Shown here piece after piece: positions 45,607 to 57,529 of a stretch of DNA of 64,000 nucleotides (positions are counted from its first letter, which is position 1; each line of letters begins with the position of its first letter). Origin of the DNA: Persicaria tinctoria (lineage: Eukaryota; Streptophyta; Magnoliopsida; Caryophyllales; Polygonaceae); the NCBI GenBank assembly GCA_037127255.1, contig JBANSL010000018.1, forward strand, positions 19,627,175 to 19,691,174. Direction: 5' to 3'. Position numbers and translations under genes: made by a program. Under the pieces are notes generated by a model, which was given only the letters and a program-made list of their open reading frames with translations, was not told where the DNA came from and searched no databases.

Positions 45607-46920
45607 AAAGCCAATCGGGTGATGGCAAATCCAGGTTCTTGTTGTAAAGTTATGTAAATTTCTAAGTTTTCTATTGATTCTATTAATTGTGGTGTTAATT
45701 GTGGTGTTGTATTTTTTTTTGTATTTTTTTTGTTAGCATTTTCATTTTATTTTCCTTTCGTACTTGATACTTCAGAAGAAAGCATGGATTAGGTATTATA
45801 ATTTTTTTTAGTTCTAATCAAATTGTTCCTTTTATATTATTATTGTGTTGAATTATTTACACAATGTTGCTTAAAAACATTTATCTGGAAGTCAAAAAAG
45901 AAAACAGAGAAAAGCAGCATAACAAAGAATTATTGAACTGCATCGACAATCAGGCGTCTATCACCCCTTTTGGGGATATGGAGAACGCGTTGGTGTTCAT
46001 CACCACGCGCCCCCATTTCTCTCTTGAGCGCAATCAACCCCAAAATCCCTAAATCTTCTTTACACCTTTTTGCTCACCTAGATTGAGTACTCTTTTCTCT
46101 TAATCAATTCCTTGAACCCTCGATTTTGCCCCCTTTGCTGTCGAATCGGTGATTCGTTTGGGTACTACCGTGTCCAAGTGTCCGTCCTGGTGTGGTGGTG
46201 CCAGTGTCGGGACGCTTCTACTTCCTCGTTGCCTTTATCGCCGCCGTGGCGGTCGTCCGTCTGCGGGTTCGATGGTCTCCCATGATGTGCAATTCCCTAT
46301 TTGCCCTCCTGCCTTGCACTACCTCCAAACATCCCCCGGTACAAGTAAGTGATCCATCTCCTCTGGGAGAATTTGAACCACCCCCTTGGGGTCTTGAAAA
46401 ATCTTGGCGTGACCTCGACTCACGGTGGTTGCCGACCTCCGTTTGTCGTCACTCTTGCACATCCCTCCAATTCGACCTCGAATTTATCGTTTGTTGCCGA
46501 TCTCCGACCGATTATCTTCTCCGTTGGCTAGTGCGCGCCACCGGTGAGATTGCCTAAATCCCTGCACACTTGCCCGTCCTGGTGGTCCTCCGCGACTCCC
46601 GTCCTTGTCGTGCACGAGATTGGTCCTTGCTGCGTAAGCTTGATGGTAAGTTGTGTTGTCCTTGCTTAGTGACGAGAGGGTTTCTCGACCAAATAAATTT
46701 ATAGTCAAGACCCCGCTATAGGATAGTGAAGTCAGGTTCGTCATCAGGAGAGAAGTCAGCGGTTCTAGGTTTAGGGGTTCAGGAATAGCAGGAAAAGGTG
46801 ATGAGGTTTGCTGTCAACGTCGGCTAAGAATGGGTCGATGTCGAGGGATGGATAGGGAATGGTGGTTGGTGTCGGGTAAAATCTGTGCAGAATGTAAATA
46901 AAGAAATAAAGTAATAAAGG
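45607..46920. other. Intergenic DNA with an unrecognised GC-richer stretch
   Basis: 45950-46620 is GC-richer and has overlapping short frames in several registers (for example at 46149 and 46192), without conserved motifs. No gene call supported. Confidence 0.45.
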
Positions 46921-47346
46921 TGCAAACTTCCAAGGTAAGGGATCACCGCAACGATAATTAAACACATAAAAGATAAGATAGAATAGTTATGTAATCACAT
47001 CAAATGAGTAAGCTTTCGCATTTTCCAACAATTAGATAACCCTTTCAAGTAACCCTAATTGTATCTACCAATTTTATGTTTATAATTCAAGTTGTTAACA
47101 TGAATCTCTATTCTTTCGAGTAGGCAATAAAAATATAAAAGACAGTGTATGATCAAAACATAATAAATATCAAAACTTTACCTCAAGTGTGCATGACTAT
47201 CGTCGACCTCCCCCCGACCCTAGAAGAAGGAAATTAGAAAGCAAACATGAAGAAAGAAAATAACTTTAACATTAAACGAAATCTAAAACTTACAAAACCT
47301 TTCAAACGTTCCTCCTCCTCTCTCTCTCTCTCTCTCCTCCTCCTTG

Positions 47347-47408
<62 letters not shown>

Positions 47409-48354
47409 CTCTCTCCTTGCGTCCGAAGACGACTTGGCTTGAATGTATGAAAATCATCCCCCTAGGGCCTTATTTATAGTGTTCCATCTAGCTAATCTTG
47501 GAAGGAACATCTATCTATATCTAAAAACTTCCTATCTAAAAGCATAAGATAAAACATAATTGATAAAGGAAATAGATCTATTAGGAAACTATATCTAAAG
47601 TGGATAAATCCCTTCCATCTTGATAGATCTTCTCTTGAATGGATAGAATTCCACATCTCTTGGCTTGCAAGTAACTCTATCTTCTCGGACACAACTCGAT
47701 CTCGGACTCGGAATCGACTAGATTGTCCTCGACGTCGGCCAAACTCCTCGACGCCGAGTAGAATTTTTCCTACGGGGTTGCACTTGAGCTCGGGCAGAAT
47801 TCGGACTCGTCGGGTGTACTCGACGTCGACCAAAACTCCTCGACGTCGACTAGAATTGTGCTCTCGAGTGGTCTGGTGCTCGTTCTCGACTTCTGGGAGG
47901 CAAGTCGACCAAAACGTTACTCGACGTCGACCAGTGTGGTCGACGTTGACTAGTTCTGTGCGTTTTCAGCATTCTGCTCCGTTCTTGAAACGCACTTTCC
48001 CGAGTTCTCGTTCGTCCGATTGACGCATATGAGCATGCATTGGAAAGATCTTTTTGAGGGCTACAAGCCTACAACTCTCATGAAGACATCAAAGCTTGAT
48101 TCAGAATGATGAATGGTGAAAAATAGCATTTTCTCTAGCTGCAACATCCTTGGCTTCTTCATAACTTTCCTTTAAGCTCCAAAGTGCGTCCGATTTCTGC
48201 GAAATTTAACAAAAACTTGTGTAGACCTCCATAATTGGCAAATAAACATATACTACACATATTCTGTATTATTTTAACCCAAATGTATGAAATGTTTACA
48301 TAAATCGATATAAAAGTAGGTATAAAACATGGAAAATTAGGCTCACATCACTTA
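46921..48354 (-). repeat. Probable minus-strand solo LTR (gypsy-like)
   Basis: On the minus strand it begins TGATGTGAGCC at 48354. A TATA box (complement of TATTTATA, 47471-47478) lies mid-element, followed by a (GA)n tract (47312-47405 on the plus strand as CT). Repeated CTCGACGTCGAC palindromes lie at 47730-47950. Overall layout resembles the solo LTR at 52331. The far boundary is uncertain and no target duplication was found. Confidence 0.4.
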
Positions 48355-48689
48355 GCAAGTCATGAAAGAAAAAAAAAAATTCAGCGCTTGACGTGCAAGC
48401 ATGTGCAAGCATTTGGAAAGAAAGGGCTTGAAAAAATAAAGGTTCGAATCAAATCAAATTCCGAAAGGGCTTGAAAAATCCCATGAGGGCTCGTATCAAA
48501 ATATCATTAGGGTTGACTAAATCCCGATTGGGTTTATGGGTGCTCTTTTCTCGGGCGGTTTGCGGCTCTGCGGTTGCGTGATTTGTCGCTCTTCTCCGTG
48601 GATTTTGTTTTGACCGTTGGAGTCGGGATAGGTTGGGATCGTGGTAGTGTGTTTTGTGGCGTCTCCACTACTCGGGTTGACTGCTTCCC
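48355..48689. other. Intergenic DNA
   Basis: Short stretch between the LTR-like repeat and the LINE relic; nothing recognised. Confidence 0.5.
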
Positions 48690-50960
48690 TGGAGTTTTGT
48701 CCTCACTGCCCACAACATGATCGGTCCTGATGTATCGCTGGCCTACGGTTCTACTTCAGGGTGGGGCTTGGCTTCGTCTCCTAACCAAATCTTGGTTATG
48801 TTCCATGTTTGAAGATGCTTCCTAGCCGCAAGCCAGGTGAGAAAATCCCATTTTTTACATTTTGGTTTCTCCCAAATCAGCCCTGCTCAATCGACCTCTT
48901 GGCCTCTTTGTCAAATTAAGTCATACAACTTTGAGCAAGAGATGCCCCCCTTCTCATTCAGAATGATGTTCAGCTGTGTGGGAGAGCTGCCGGTACTGAC
49001 AACCGTAGTCCTCAGGTCCTCTTTGACCTTGACATTAATCCCTCTCCAAAGCCAAGTATCATCAACCTTAGGAGTGATGTCCCACACATTTGTGCCCCCA
49101 AGATGATTTACAACACACCAACGCAGCCATATCCCAGGTCTCAGCAGGACAAGATCAACACACATCTTGGTGAATACACACTTGTTCTAAGCATGGAGCT
49201 CACGGATGCCAAGCCCTCCTTCAGAAACCGGCTTGGTGACATCCTCCCAAGCAACCAAGTACTTCCTTCCTTCCAAATTTTCACTCCACAAGAATCTTCT
49301 CATCATCCCTTTGATTGCATCAATCACCCCCTTCGGAAGAAGGAGAGATTGGCTCCAGAAAGTATTTATACCTGCGCAAATCGACTTAATAAGTTGCAAC
49401 CGACATGCGTAAGAGAGCTTCCTCGTATCCCAAGTGTTGATTAACTTGTTGAACTTGTTGTACATCTCCACATATTCATGTACCATTATCCTCCTTGAGC
49501 TCATAGGAGTGCCAAGATACTTAACAAGAAGAACACCTCTGACAAAGCCGAGCTGGATAATAATGTTTTCAGCATCTTCTTTCGAGCAACCAACAATAAA
49601 AACCGTGCTTTTTGTCAACGTTATCCTTTAATCCAGATATGGAAAAAAGTCCTCTAGGCAGCCCTTAATAATACACATAGATTTCAGATCACCATGACAG
49701 AAGATGAGAAGATTGTATGCAAAAGCCAAGTGAACCAAGCGCAGGCTCTTGCACTTTAGATGGAATTTAAACTCCGGACTTTCGATGGTTGTATGCAACA
49801 TTCTTCCTAAGAAACATTCAGGAGCACCATTTATAAGGATCAAGAAAGTGGGAGTGGTAACACACTCCATAATTAGATTTATAAGGTTCTCGGGCAACTT
49901 GAGATAACAAAGCGTGTATCTGATGAAGTCCCAACTTGAGTAATCATATGCCTTCTGTAAGTCCACCTTGATAGTGCATCGTGGAGATACTCATTTTGTG
50001 ACATAACATACACAATCTCAGTGGCAACAACTGAATTGTGGGCCAAAGATCGCCCCGGTATGAATGCTTATTGGATGTCCGAAAAACATCCCCCAACAAC
50101 CCGTTAATTCTCCCAGCAATAATATTTGTAACCACTTTCAAAACAGTATTACAACAAGAGATTGACCTCAAATCTTTCACAAAAGTTGGGTTAGGTACCT
50201 TCGGGATCAATGATATGAATGTGGAATTAAATTTCTTGAGAATCTTCCCATGCCTAAATATCTCACGAATTGCTTCACAAGTATCAACCCCAACAATCTT
50301 CCAGGCATCCTTGAAGAACTGGCTACCAAACGCATCCGAGCCCGAGGATTTGTTCGCCCATATAGACCACATTTTCTTCCTGATTTCATCATAAATGTGT
50401 AATCCGATTAGATTCTCAGTATGTGCATCATCAAAACTAGCTTCTGGCAGTAGGTTGATACCGTTTCTGCACGCAACATACGTGGATATAAGCTCTGTGA
50501 AGTAGCCCAAAATGTGTTCACGAATGGACTCTTCATTTTCTATTTCATTCTCATTACCGTCCCGCATAAAAAAGAATCACAATCCGGGCTTGGTTTTCTT
50601 TAACACTTCGGTAGAACATAGAGGAAGTTTCCTTTCCCATGGTCAATCAATGGAGTTTTGCCCTTTGAGCAGTAAAGCTCATTAAACGAGCCATATTTTG
50701 TCTTAGGACACGTTCAACAATAGCTATTTCCTCCTCCAAACCAGCATTATCCCTTTCTATACGGATGCAAAGTTGGAGCTCATGTAAAGTCCCCTTATTG
50801 AGCTTAATCACCGATTGAAGCTATTAGAATCTAGCCTTATCCTAAGGGTTTAGAGCCTCTTTTACACTCTTTAGCTTCTTTGCTAGCTTGTACTGCTTGG
50901 ATCCAACAACATCCTCATTCCAGACTGCTCGGAAAATGGAATCAAACTCCCTTTCTTTTT
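48690..50960 (-). pseudogene. L1-like LINE ORF2 remnant (RT and zf-RVT parts)
   Basis: Reading from 50960 downwards on the minus strand: a linker with RIERDNAGLEEEIAIVERVL; an RT start with FISLIPKVPNP and SISCCNTVLKVVTNIIAGRI; MDLQKAYDYSSWDFI; FAYNLLIFCHGD at the place where plant LINEs have the YADD-type catalytic motif (lost here); VKYLGTPMSSRRI; EGGLGIREL; KVDDTWLW; then a zf-RVT start FLTWLAARKHLQTW. There are several frameshifts and stops. The endonuclease and 5' end were not found. Dead. Confidence 0.85.
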
Positions 50961-51364
50961 CTCACTCATCAAAATCCCATAATTTTTTTTATTTTATCCT
51001 ATTTTGGGCAAATTAGAAAATCTTTTTATTTGGGCCTGCCACTAAATCCCTATGTTCGAAGACAATATAAATGTTAGAAATCATTTTGAAAAGGCAACCA
51101 TATAAATATGGGCCTACCACTAAGTCCTTGTATCAATACTATATACTAAAGGAGAAGTCCTGAATAGGTAAATATATAGATGAGGTTGGTTGTAAAAACC
51201 ACTTTATAAAAGTATAGAACCACCAAGAGTCCTTTGTAAAACGGGAATAACAAAACCCCCCAAAAATTCTCTCTATACCCCAAACCAAAATGGTACTAGC
51301 ACTACCAAAGAACCCTACAGTCCCAACTACAACCAATCATCAACTACTCGAATCTACCAGGCAA
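50961..51364. other. Intergenic DNA between LINE fragments
   Basis: AT-rich. TACTATATACTAAAGGAG near 51128 resembles a Helitron 5' end but has no partner. No coding feature. Confidence 0.4.
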
Positions 51365-51860
51365 CTACGTCCTAGCTCTTCCCCTCTTTTCTAGCATTTT
51401 TACGAGAGACTTGCACTTCACAGAAATTCGGGAAAGACAACTAGATACGATTTGTGATGCACACACCTTAGGGTTAAAAGGAACATTACAAAAGACTACT
51501 TTGTTCCTTGCGCCCCAAGTGAAGTAGATAATAGCTTCAAAGGCCATAAGCCTAGCTTGGAACAACGACGTCTTCTGATTCTTCACCAGCTCCTTAGCGA
51601 ACCAAAGAGCCACTCACCAAGACTATTGAATCGACATTCAATCCCAATTCAGTCAAGCACCATATTCTGCACTTCTTGAATTGCAAGGCAAGAGAACCAA
51701 AGATGCTCCTTATTTTCCTCACAATTCATGCATAATCTGCACAACATTGCATCCTCTCCCTTCTAATGTTTAACCCTCCTTCCGGTCTGGAGTCGTTTCC
51801 GAGCAACAAGCCACACAATAAAGGCCCATTTTCAATTTTGAAAGCGCCCCTAAATCATAA
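51365..51860 (-). pseudogene. Second LINE fragment (zf-RVT)
   Basis: On the minus strand: FIVWLVARKRLQTGRR, then a Cys/His cluster (CRLCMNCEENKEHLWFSC), then sequence up to the frame beginning MALWFAKELVKNQKTSLFQA. This is the zinc-binding domain after plant LINE RT. It lies 5' of the RT remnant at 48690-50960, which already has its own zf-RVT start, so it comes from another insertion. Confidence 0.75.
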
Positions 51861-51968
51861 AGTCTATTATCAACATAAGTTTTGTCCATTAGCAAGATAG
51901 TTTATAAAAAAATGAAATTTAGTCCTTTTCATTTTGTAGAAAATATTTACGAATTTGCTCGGAATCCT

Positions 51969-52146
51969 TGTAACACCCCGTCCCACATCGGATATCATAA
52001 GGATGTTGGACGTGATTTATAAGTGATTCAAGCCCTACCCATATCACAAGAGCTCTTTCTTTTCAGGCTCCAAGTGAGGACAAAGGACCTGAGAGGGTTA
52101 GGTATGGTGGCATTGGCTGGCGCCTCTTAAGACTTCGGGTCTTACA
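51969..52146 (+). repeat. TRIM 5' LTR
   Basis: Complete TG...CA repeat. Its second half reappears at 58033-58136 as the interrupted 3' LTR and again at 63063-63166 in the tandem copy. Confidence 0.88.
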
Positions 52147-53594
52147 AATGGTATCAGAGCCGACTCCGGGCTCGGAGGTTCACCGACAGTATGCTCGGGT
52201 ACTTGGAGGTTCACCAACAGTATGCTCGGGTATGCTCTTCCCAAAGGCCAGTTCCTTGGGCCTGATCGACGCTAGTGCTTTCAGTGGGGGGGGGGGGGGG
52301 GGGAGGGGGATTGATTCAAGCCCTACCCATTGATATCATCATATTCTACGTGTTATAGGAAATAATTTATAGTCGTTTTGAAGTCATTTTTATATGTTTT
52401 GCATGTTTTATATAGGTTTTGGTTTAGTTTTTAGAATAGATGTCTACACTCGTATTTTTATTTGTTTTCAGGTGATTTGGAGTTTGTTCGATGTCAATTT
52501 GGGATCACGATGGAATAAGATTTATTGAAGCCAAGTTTGACATGTTCATGGACGCCGAATGATCCTTGCATAGAGGTCTCAAGTGCTAGAAATCAAGCTA
52601 AGAAGAGCCTATTGCTGAATGGACGTTTTCTGGAGCAATCCTGTTTAGCGACATCTCAGTAAAATGAGTCGTTTGAGCTCCACAAAATTCGGATCGAGAC
52701 GTTCTATAGCTTGTTAGAAAGATGATTCAAAGACCTACAACTTTCATGTTGAGCACCTTTGCAAATTCGGCCTACAATAGGGAGAAATCGAGACAAGAAG
52801 TTGATGCTGAGTCAAAGTATCGACCCGGAACCATGGAGTATCGAGTCGGTATCCAAGCATTCCGAGTCGATAGAACGAGGTGAGAGGAAAACACGACATA
52901 TCGACTCGATATCCACATGTATCGAGTCGATACCTTCACATTCCGAGCCAGATTACTTTACAGTAGCTACATATCGACTCGATACTTTGAAGTATCGACT
53001 CGATACTTGCCTTTCCGCGTTACTACTTCGGGATTTTTATCCGCTTTTATCTATTTTTGGATGACTTTTGATATATTTTATTATTGTTTTAGGATTATTT
53101 TCAGACTTTAGTTGGGACTATAAATAGAGAGTTAGGGTTTGATCATAAAAGATCCAATTTTTTCACATCAGAGAGGAGTTGCAGACATTGAGAGTTTTAG
53201 ACTCTTTCAGAGATTTCTCCTTGAAGGTTTGTTTTGCTGGATTCAAGAATAAGTTCTTTTAATCTAGTTTTATATTCTTTCCTTATGAATTCTTTGATTG
53301 TGTCTGAATTCATGTCTGGCTAATTTCCTTGTTCTGGGGTTGGGGTGATCCCAACGATGCTGAGATAGACATGTGCGTGATGATTGCCTGAATGAATTCT
53401 ATTATTTGTTTGATTTGATCCATGAGGGCTTAATCCGATCAATTCTATGATTGATTGGAATCCTTTTGATGTTCAACATGCGCCGGCTGCGAATTGAGAT
53501 TGGATATATAGATAAAGTTGTTAATTTTATTAGAAAACATGGATTTAACTTGAGAATTGTTTATGAGCAATCTATTTAATTCTCTTGAGGATAA

Positions 53595-53763
53595 TAAACT
53601 ATCGTAGACAACCTAGGTTTGAATTGATTATGCGGATCGCGCCTGCGATTGTTTGATCGATTTGCTCGCTAGGGTCTAAGTGCTTAATGAGTCCAATTTG
53701 ATTGATTAATCTACAACAAGCGCAAGCTGAGTGGTAATTGAATGAAATGGACATAGTTATTGC
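53595..53763 (+). repeat. 169-bp direct repeat, left copy
   Basis: TAAACTATCGTAGACAACCT...ATAGTTATTGC. Identical sequence at 57530-57698 on the other side of the gypsy DNA, and again at 62560-62728 in the tandem copy with one change. Confidence 0.95.
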
Positions 53764-54180
53764 CCTCGGGCCCAGTTGGATATAATGCATATAATCACCG
53801 AGACAATCTATGCCGTCCTTCGAGGGACGGCGGACCGGAGGGGCAAATACCTCACGGCCTCCTAACCCATGTCACTCCATCCTTCGGGTTCCTTGGAGTC
53901 TTCAAGTCAACCTGTAAAATATCAAGCTATATTTTGCCTACCCGTTCCCAAGTACATCCAATAGGGATGCTCTAACGCCTTTACTACCCCATCGTTTCCC
54001 TTTGTTTGATTACCGAATTTATTGAGTCAAGTTCATATTTAGTCCATTTGAGTTAGCCATATTAAATTCATTTTGCCCTTTCTAAACATTTTGAAAAGCC
54101 ATTTGAAAACCTTGGGCAATTTTCAAAACCACTTCAACCTATCATACTCGGTTTGCACAACTTGGCTCTGATACCATCTT
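53764..54180 (-). pseudogene. 5' leader fragment of a minus-strand gypsy element
   Basis: Noncoding. It ends at the PBS (complement of GGCTCTGATACCA, 54164-54176), which sits next to the LTR at 54181. The remaining internal region and the other LTR of that element are gone. Confidence 0.6.
54164..54176 (-). promoter_or_regulatory. Primer-binding site of the minus-strand gypsy
   Basis: Reads TGGTATCAGAGCC on the minus strand, initiator-Met type, four bases from the LTR boundary. Confidence 0.75.
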
Positions 54181-57100
54181 TGTAACGGCCCGGGATTATG
54201 ATTCCCGGGTTACGTTTCGAGGGATTAAACCCCTCGTTAGGATCTTGCGCCCCGAGTACAGGTTGAAGGTTTAAAATTCTATCATAACATTTTAAAGTGG
54301 GATTTCATACCCAAAATTCGAAGGGATCGTTGGAATCCCCGGGGAAGTCCCCTGTACCTGTCATAAGTCTAAGCGTGGAAAACCAACAGTCATGCAAATA
54401 GTAGAATCAAGGTGTAATACAAGAAGGTGACACGGCAGAGCCGAGTCAAAACCAAATCAATAAACGTATTTATCGAAATTTAATATACAATGTTAGTGGA
54501 GTTAAACCATTACTTTGAGATCGCCCAAGAGAGTTCCCACGTCACGGAAACAAGGAATAATCATGCTGCAAAACAAACCTAAAAAAAATGTATGCGGGGC
54601 GGTGTCAGATCGAAGCCCTACGCAATATAATCCCAAACAAGCAGACATATACACACGCTAGTCCTAGTAAAGATGCTTCTAGATGCAAGGCGGAATATTA
54701 ACACACTAGCATGGTCCTAAGATCAAGTGCATAAATATAATAAGGCCTTAGCACCGAATACCAAGTGGTATATCCCTCTCCTACCTCCACCCCCTTCCGA
54801 TAGGGCGGAGACTGGGCAGCTCGTGAATGCATTCATTCATAATCGAGCGGCACGCATGCCCAACCCGCTCCACAATAAAGCCCGCAGGCATCTCATAATA
54901 TAAGGAAGTTCATGACTCGATTGACTCAAGACGGGACCCGGTGAGACTAGGTCGTCCTATAACCCTAGCAATGACTCTAGCTACTTCATAGATAACGGTC
55001 GTTCTGTTTACAAAAGCAATGAGTAAACGAATGCTCAATCATGAGTGCAATCCTAGCAGGATACTACATGGCATGCTTTATTATGAATGCAAGCACCTAG
55101 TATGCACATGGCTATTAGCAGGGAGATCTCTTTTCGAATTTGAGTGAGCTCATATAGAAACTCACCTGGCTATGCAGAACAACATAATAGAAGATCCGGC
55201 ATACATCATTCATAATCACAAAGTATCACCTAGGTACACATCAAAACATATATGTATAAGTCTACGTCTAATCATCCAAGCACTCAATCATATCATCCAA
55301 CGGGAATAGCAACCATATCGCAATCATCATTCCGTCAAGTTCAACGATTCATCATATTGTCACATTCCACGAGACCATATCATTCTCCATAATTCCCTTA
55401 GCCACATTCACATTCTCATAATAACATATTCGTATATATCTCATCAGTTCATTATAGTTCATAAAGTATAAGCCAAGTGATACATAATTCTAACGTCTCA
55501 GGCCCTTAATCATTCATACATGTCATTAGTCCACACAAAGCATGCTATTAGTCACTCAATCATATCATCATGCTAGTTAGTCATCGATCACATAATTCTC
55601 ATATTAGTCTGGAAAACCGCCTCGAAACCCGAGTCAACTAATTAGAAATTCCAACCTTGGAAAATGTTCGTCAAAATTCATTTTCCGATTTAAATCCAAC
55701 AATACCCTTTTAAATCTCCAAGTCTCATAATATTATATTTGTTTCAAAATACCATGATTTTATATCTTTAACCTTAAAATAATGTTTTATATTTTAAATC
55801 TCACATAATATTATATAATATTTAAATACCATTTATTAAGCACTTTCATAAAAATATTTTCAAATTCCCTAATCTCCCATCCATTTTTACTTAATAAAAT
55901 CAGCCCCTTATTTTATAGAAATTACAAACCGACCCTCTTTATTTTATCAAACACCAAACGAGCTCACCTTTTCTTAAATCCCAACCGGATCAATTTTACT
56001 CTGACCAACCCGGACCCAATTGGTTTACATTTTCTGAGTTTTAAGGAAATCTGAAATTAAAGGCCCAATACCCTAAAAAGGATAGATTCGGCCCAAAGAA
56101 ACCCAAGCCCATTCTTCATTCACATTGCATCCGAAGTTAGAAAGAAAAATGGGGCCCAGTTGGCTGACGTGGAGCTGACGTGGAGGCGGGGCCCACGCGC
56201 TGAGGTGGCTGGCCGGGTCTTCTTCATCCTCTGCTTCTCCTGGCTTCCTCCTCCGTCCTCCTTGGTGTCGTCCTTCTCGGCCAGACTCGACCTCAGCTGC
56301 CACTTCCTCGCTCTCGCAGCTCCCTTCTCGCAACTGCTCGCACCTCGCTCACTAGCTCACTCGCACTCTCGTCCTCGCTCGCCGTCGAACCCTCCCAATC
56401 CTCTCGATCTCGCCGGATTTCTCGCCGACCCACTCTCACTCTCTATTCTCGACTGTTTGTTCGAAAAAAAATAAGGAATAGAAACACCCAAGAAGCGAAC
56501 AAGGAGGAGGAAGAGGTAGGTGCTCACCGAGGGCGTCGACTCGCCGGAAAAGCTCCGTCCTGGGCTCGGTATGGCTCGTCGTCGGCTGGAAAACGTAGCC
56601 CTCGGCCTAGTAAGGAAAAAGAGCGAATAAAGGTGTGGCCTTGCGGGGTTTCGAAGAAAAAGGGGGAAAACGAAGTCCTTACCAGGCTTGCACGTGAAAT
56701 CAGGGGAAGAGGAGGAAGGCGACGGCGCTGCGCGGCGGTGGCTCGGTTGCCGGAGGCGAACTGGTGGCGACTGTGGGCAGTGGTGGCTGGTGGATTCACG
56801 AGCGACGAGAGAGATGGTGCTGGTAGGGTGGTAAACGGAGACGTCGTGTGGTGGTGAGGTGGTGGCCGGTGGAAAAGGAGCCAAAGAGGAGAGCTTGGTG
56901 GTTGAACAGAAAAGAGGGGAGGATGGCGTTTCTTTGGGGAATGAACAAGAAGAGAGTGATGGAGAGGAGGGGATTTGTGTGTGTGGAGGAGGATCGCCAG
57001 GGGTTTTGAAATAGAAGAGAGGGAGAGGGGTGTGTGAAAAAGGGGAATAGGTCCTCCTGAAATTGACACAGCAAAGTGGGTGTTGGGCTGGTTTGGGAAA

Positions 57101-57529
57101 GAGACAAGATTGAGCTGGGAGAGGGTGCTCAGTATTGCATCGGAGCTGGTAAAAAAAACAGAGGGGGAGAAGACCAAGATTCAATTTCAGATAAAGATGA
57201 GGAGAAGGAGACAAGGAAGTTGTCCGGATATTTTAAAATGCCCAAAATAAATAAATAAATAAATAATAGGATGAGCTCATTCGGTCTTATTCCGACTCGA
57301 TCAATTAACGCTTTAAAAATTGAGAGAATATTTATATCCGGAGTTGATCCCAAATCCCGAGGATAGATGTTGCCATGTCAAATTAGTTTTCAAAATTTTA
57401 TTTTAGATCGAAATCCGCTTTACGAGATTAAAGTTCGGGCTATAGAGTTTTTCCGTTAAATTTCGAATTAAAATTCATTTTGATTTTCTTTTTCCGCGAA
57501 ATTAGGATTTAAAAATCCGAGCCTTTACA
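54181..57529 (-). repeat. 3.35-kb gypsy LTR (probably Tekay/Del-type chromovirus)
   Basis: TGTAACGGCCCGGG...CCTTTACA, TG...CA on both strands. The PBS at its low-coordinate side shows that the element ran on the minus strand. The long LTR plus initiator-Met PBS suggests Tekay/Del (inference). The GC-rich part (56160-57210) yields long overlapping minus-strand frames that I do not regard as genes. Confidence 0.8.

Noticed and set aside
51969..52161. Cassandra-type TRIM with 5S rRNA promoter
   Set aside because: The start TGTAACA is similar, but I see no 5S A-box/C-box sequence in the LTR.
56357..57214. 285-codon and 217-codon minus-strand ORFs (also at 61387-62244)
   Set aside because: They lie inside the 3.35-kb gypsy LTR, overlap each other in different frames, are Ser/Pro-rich by composition and show no domain.
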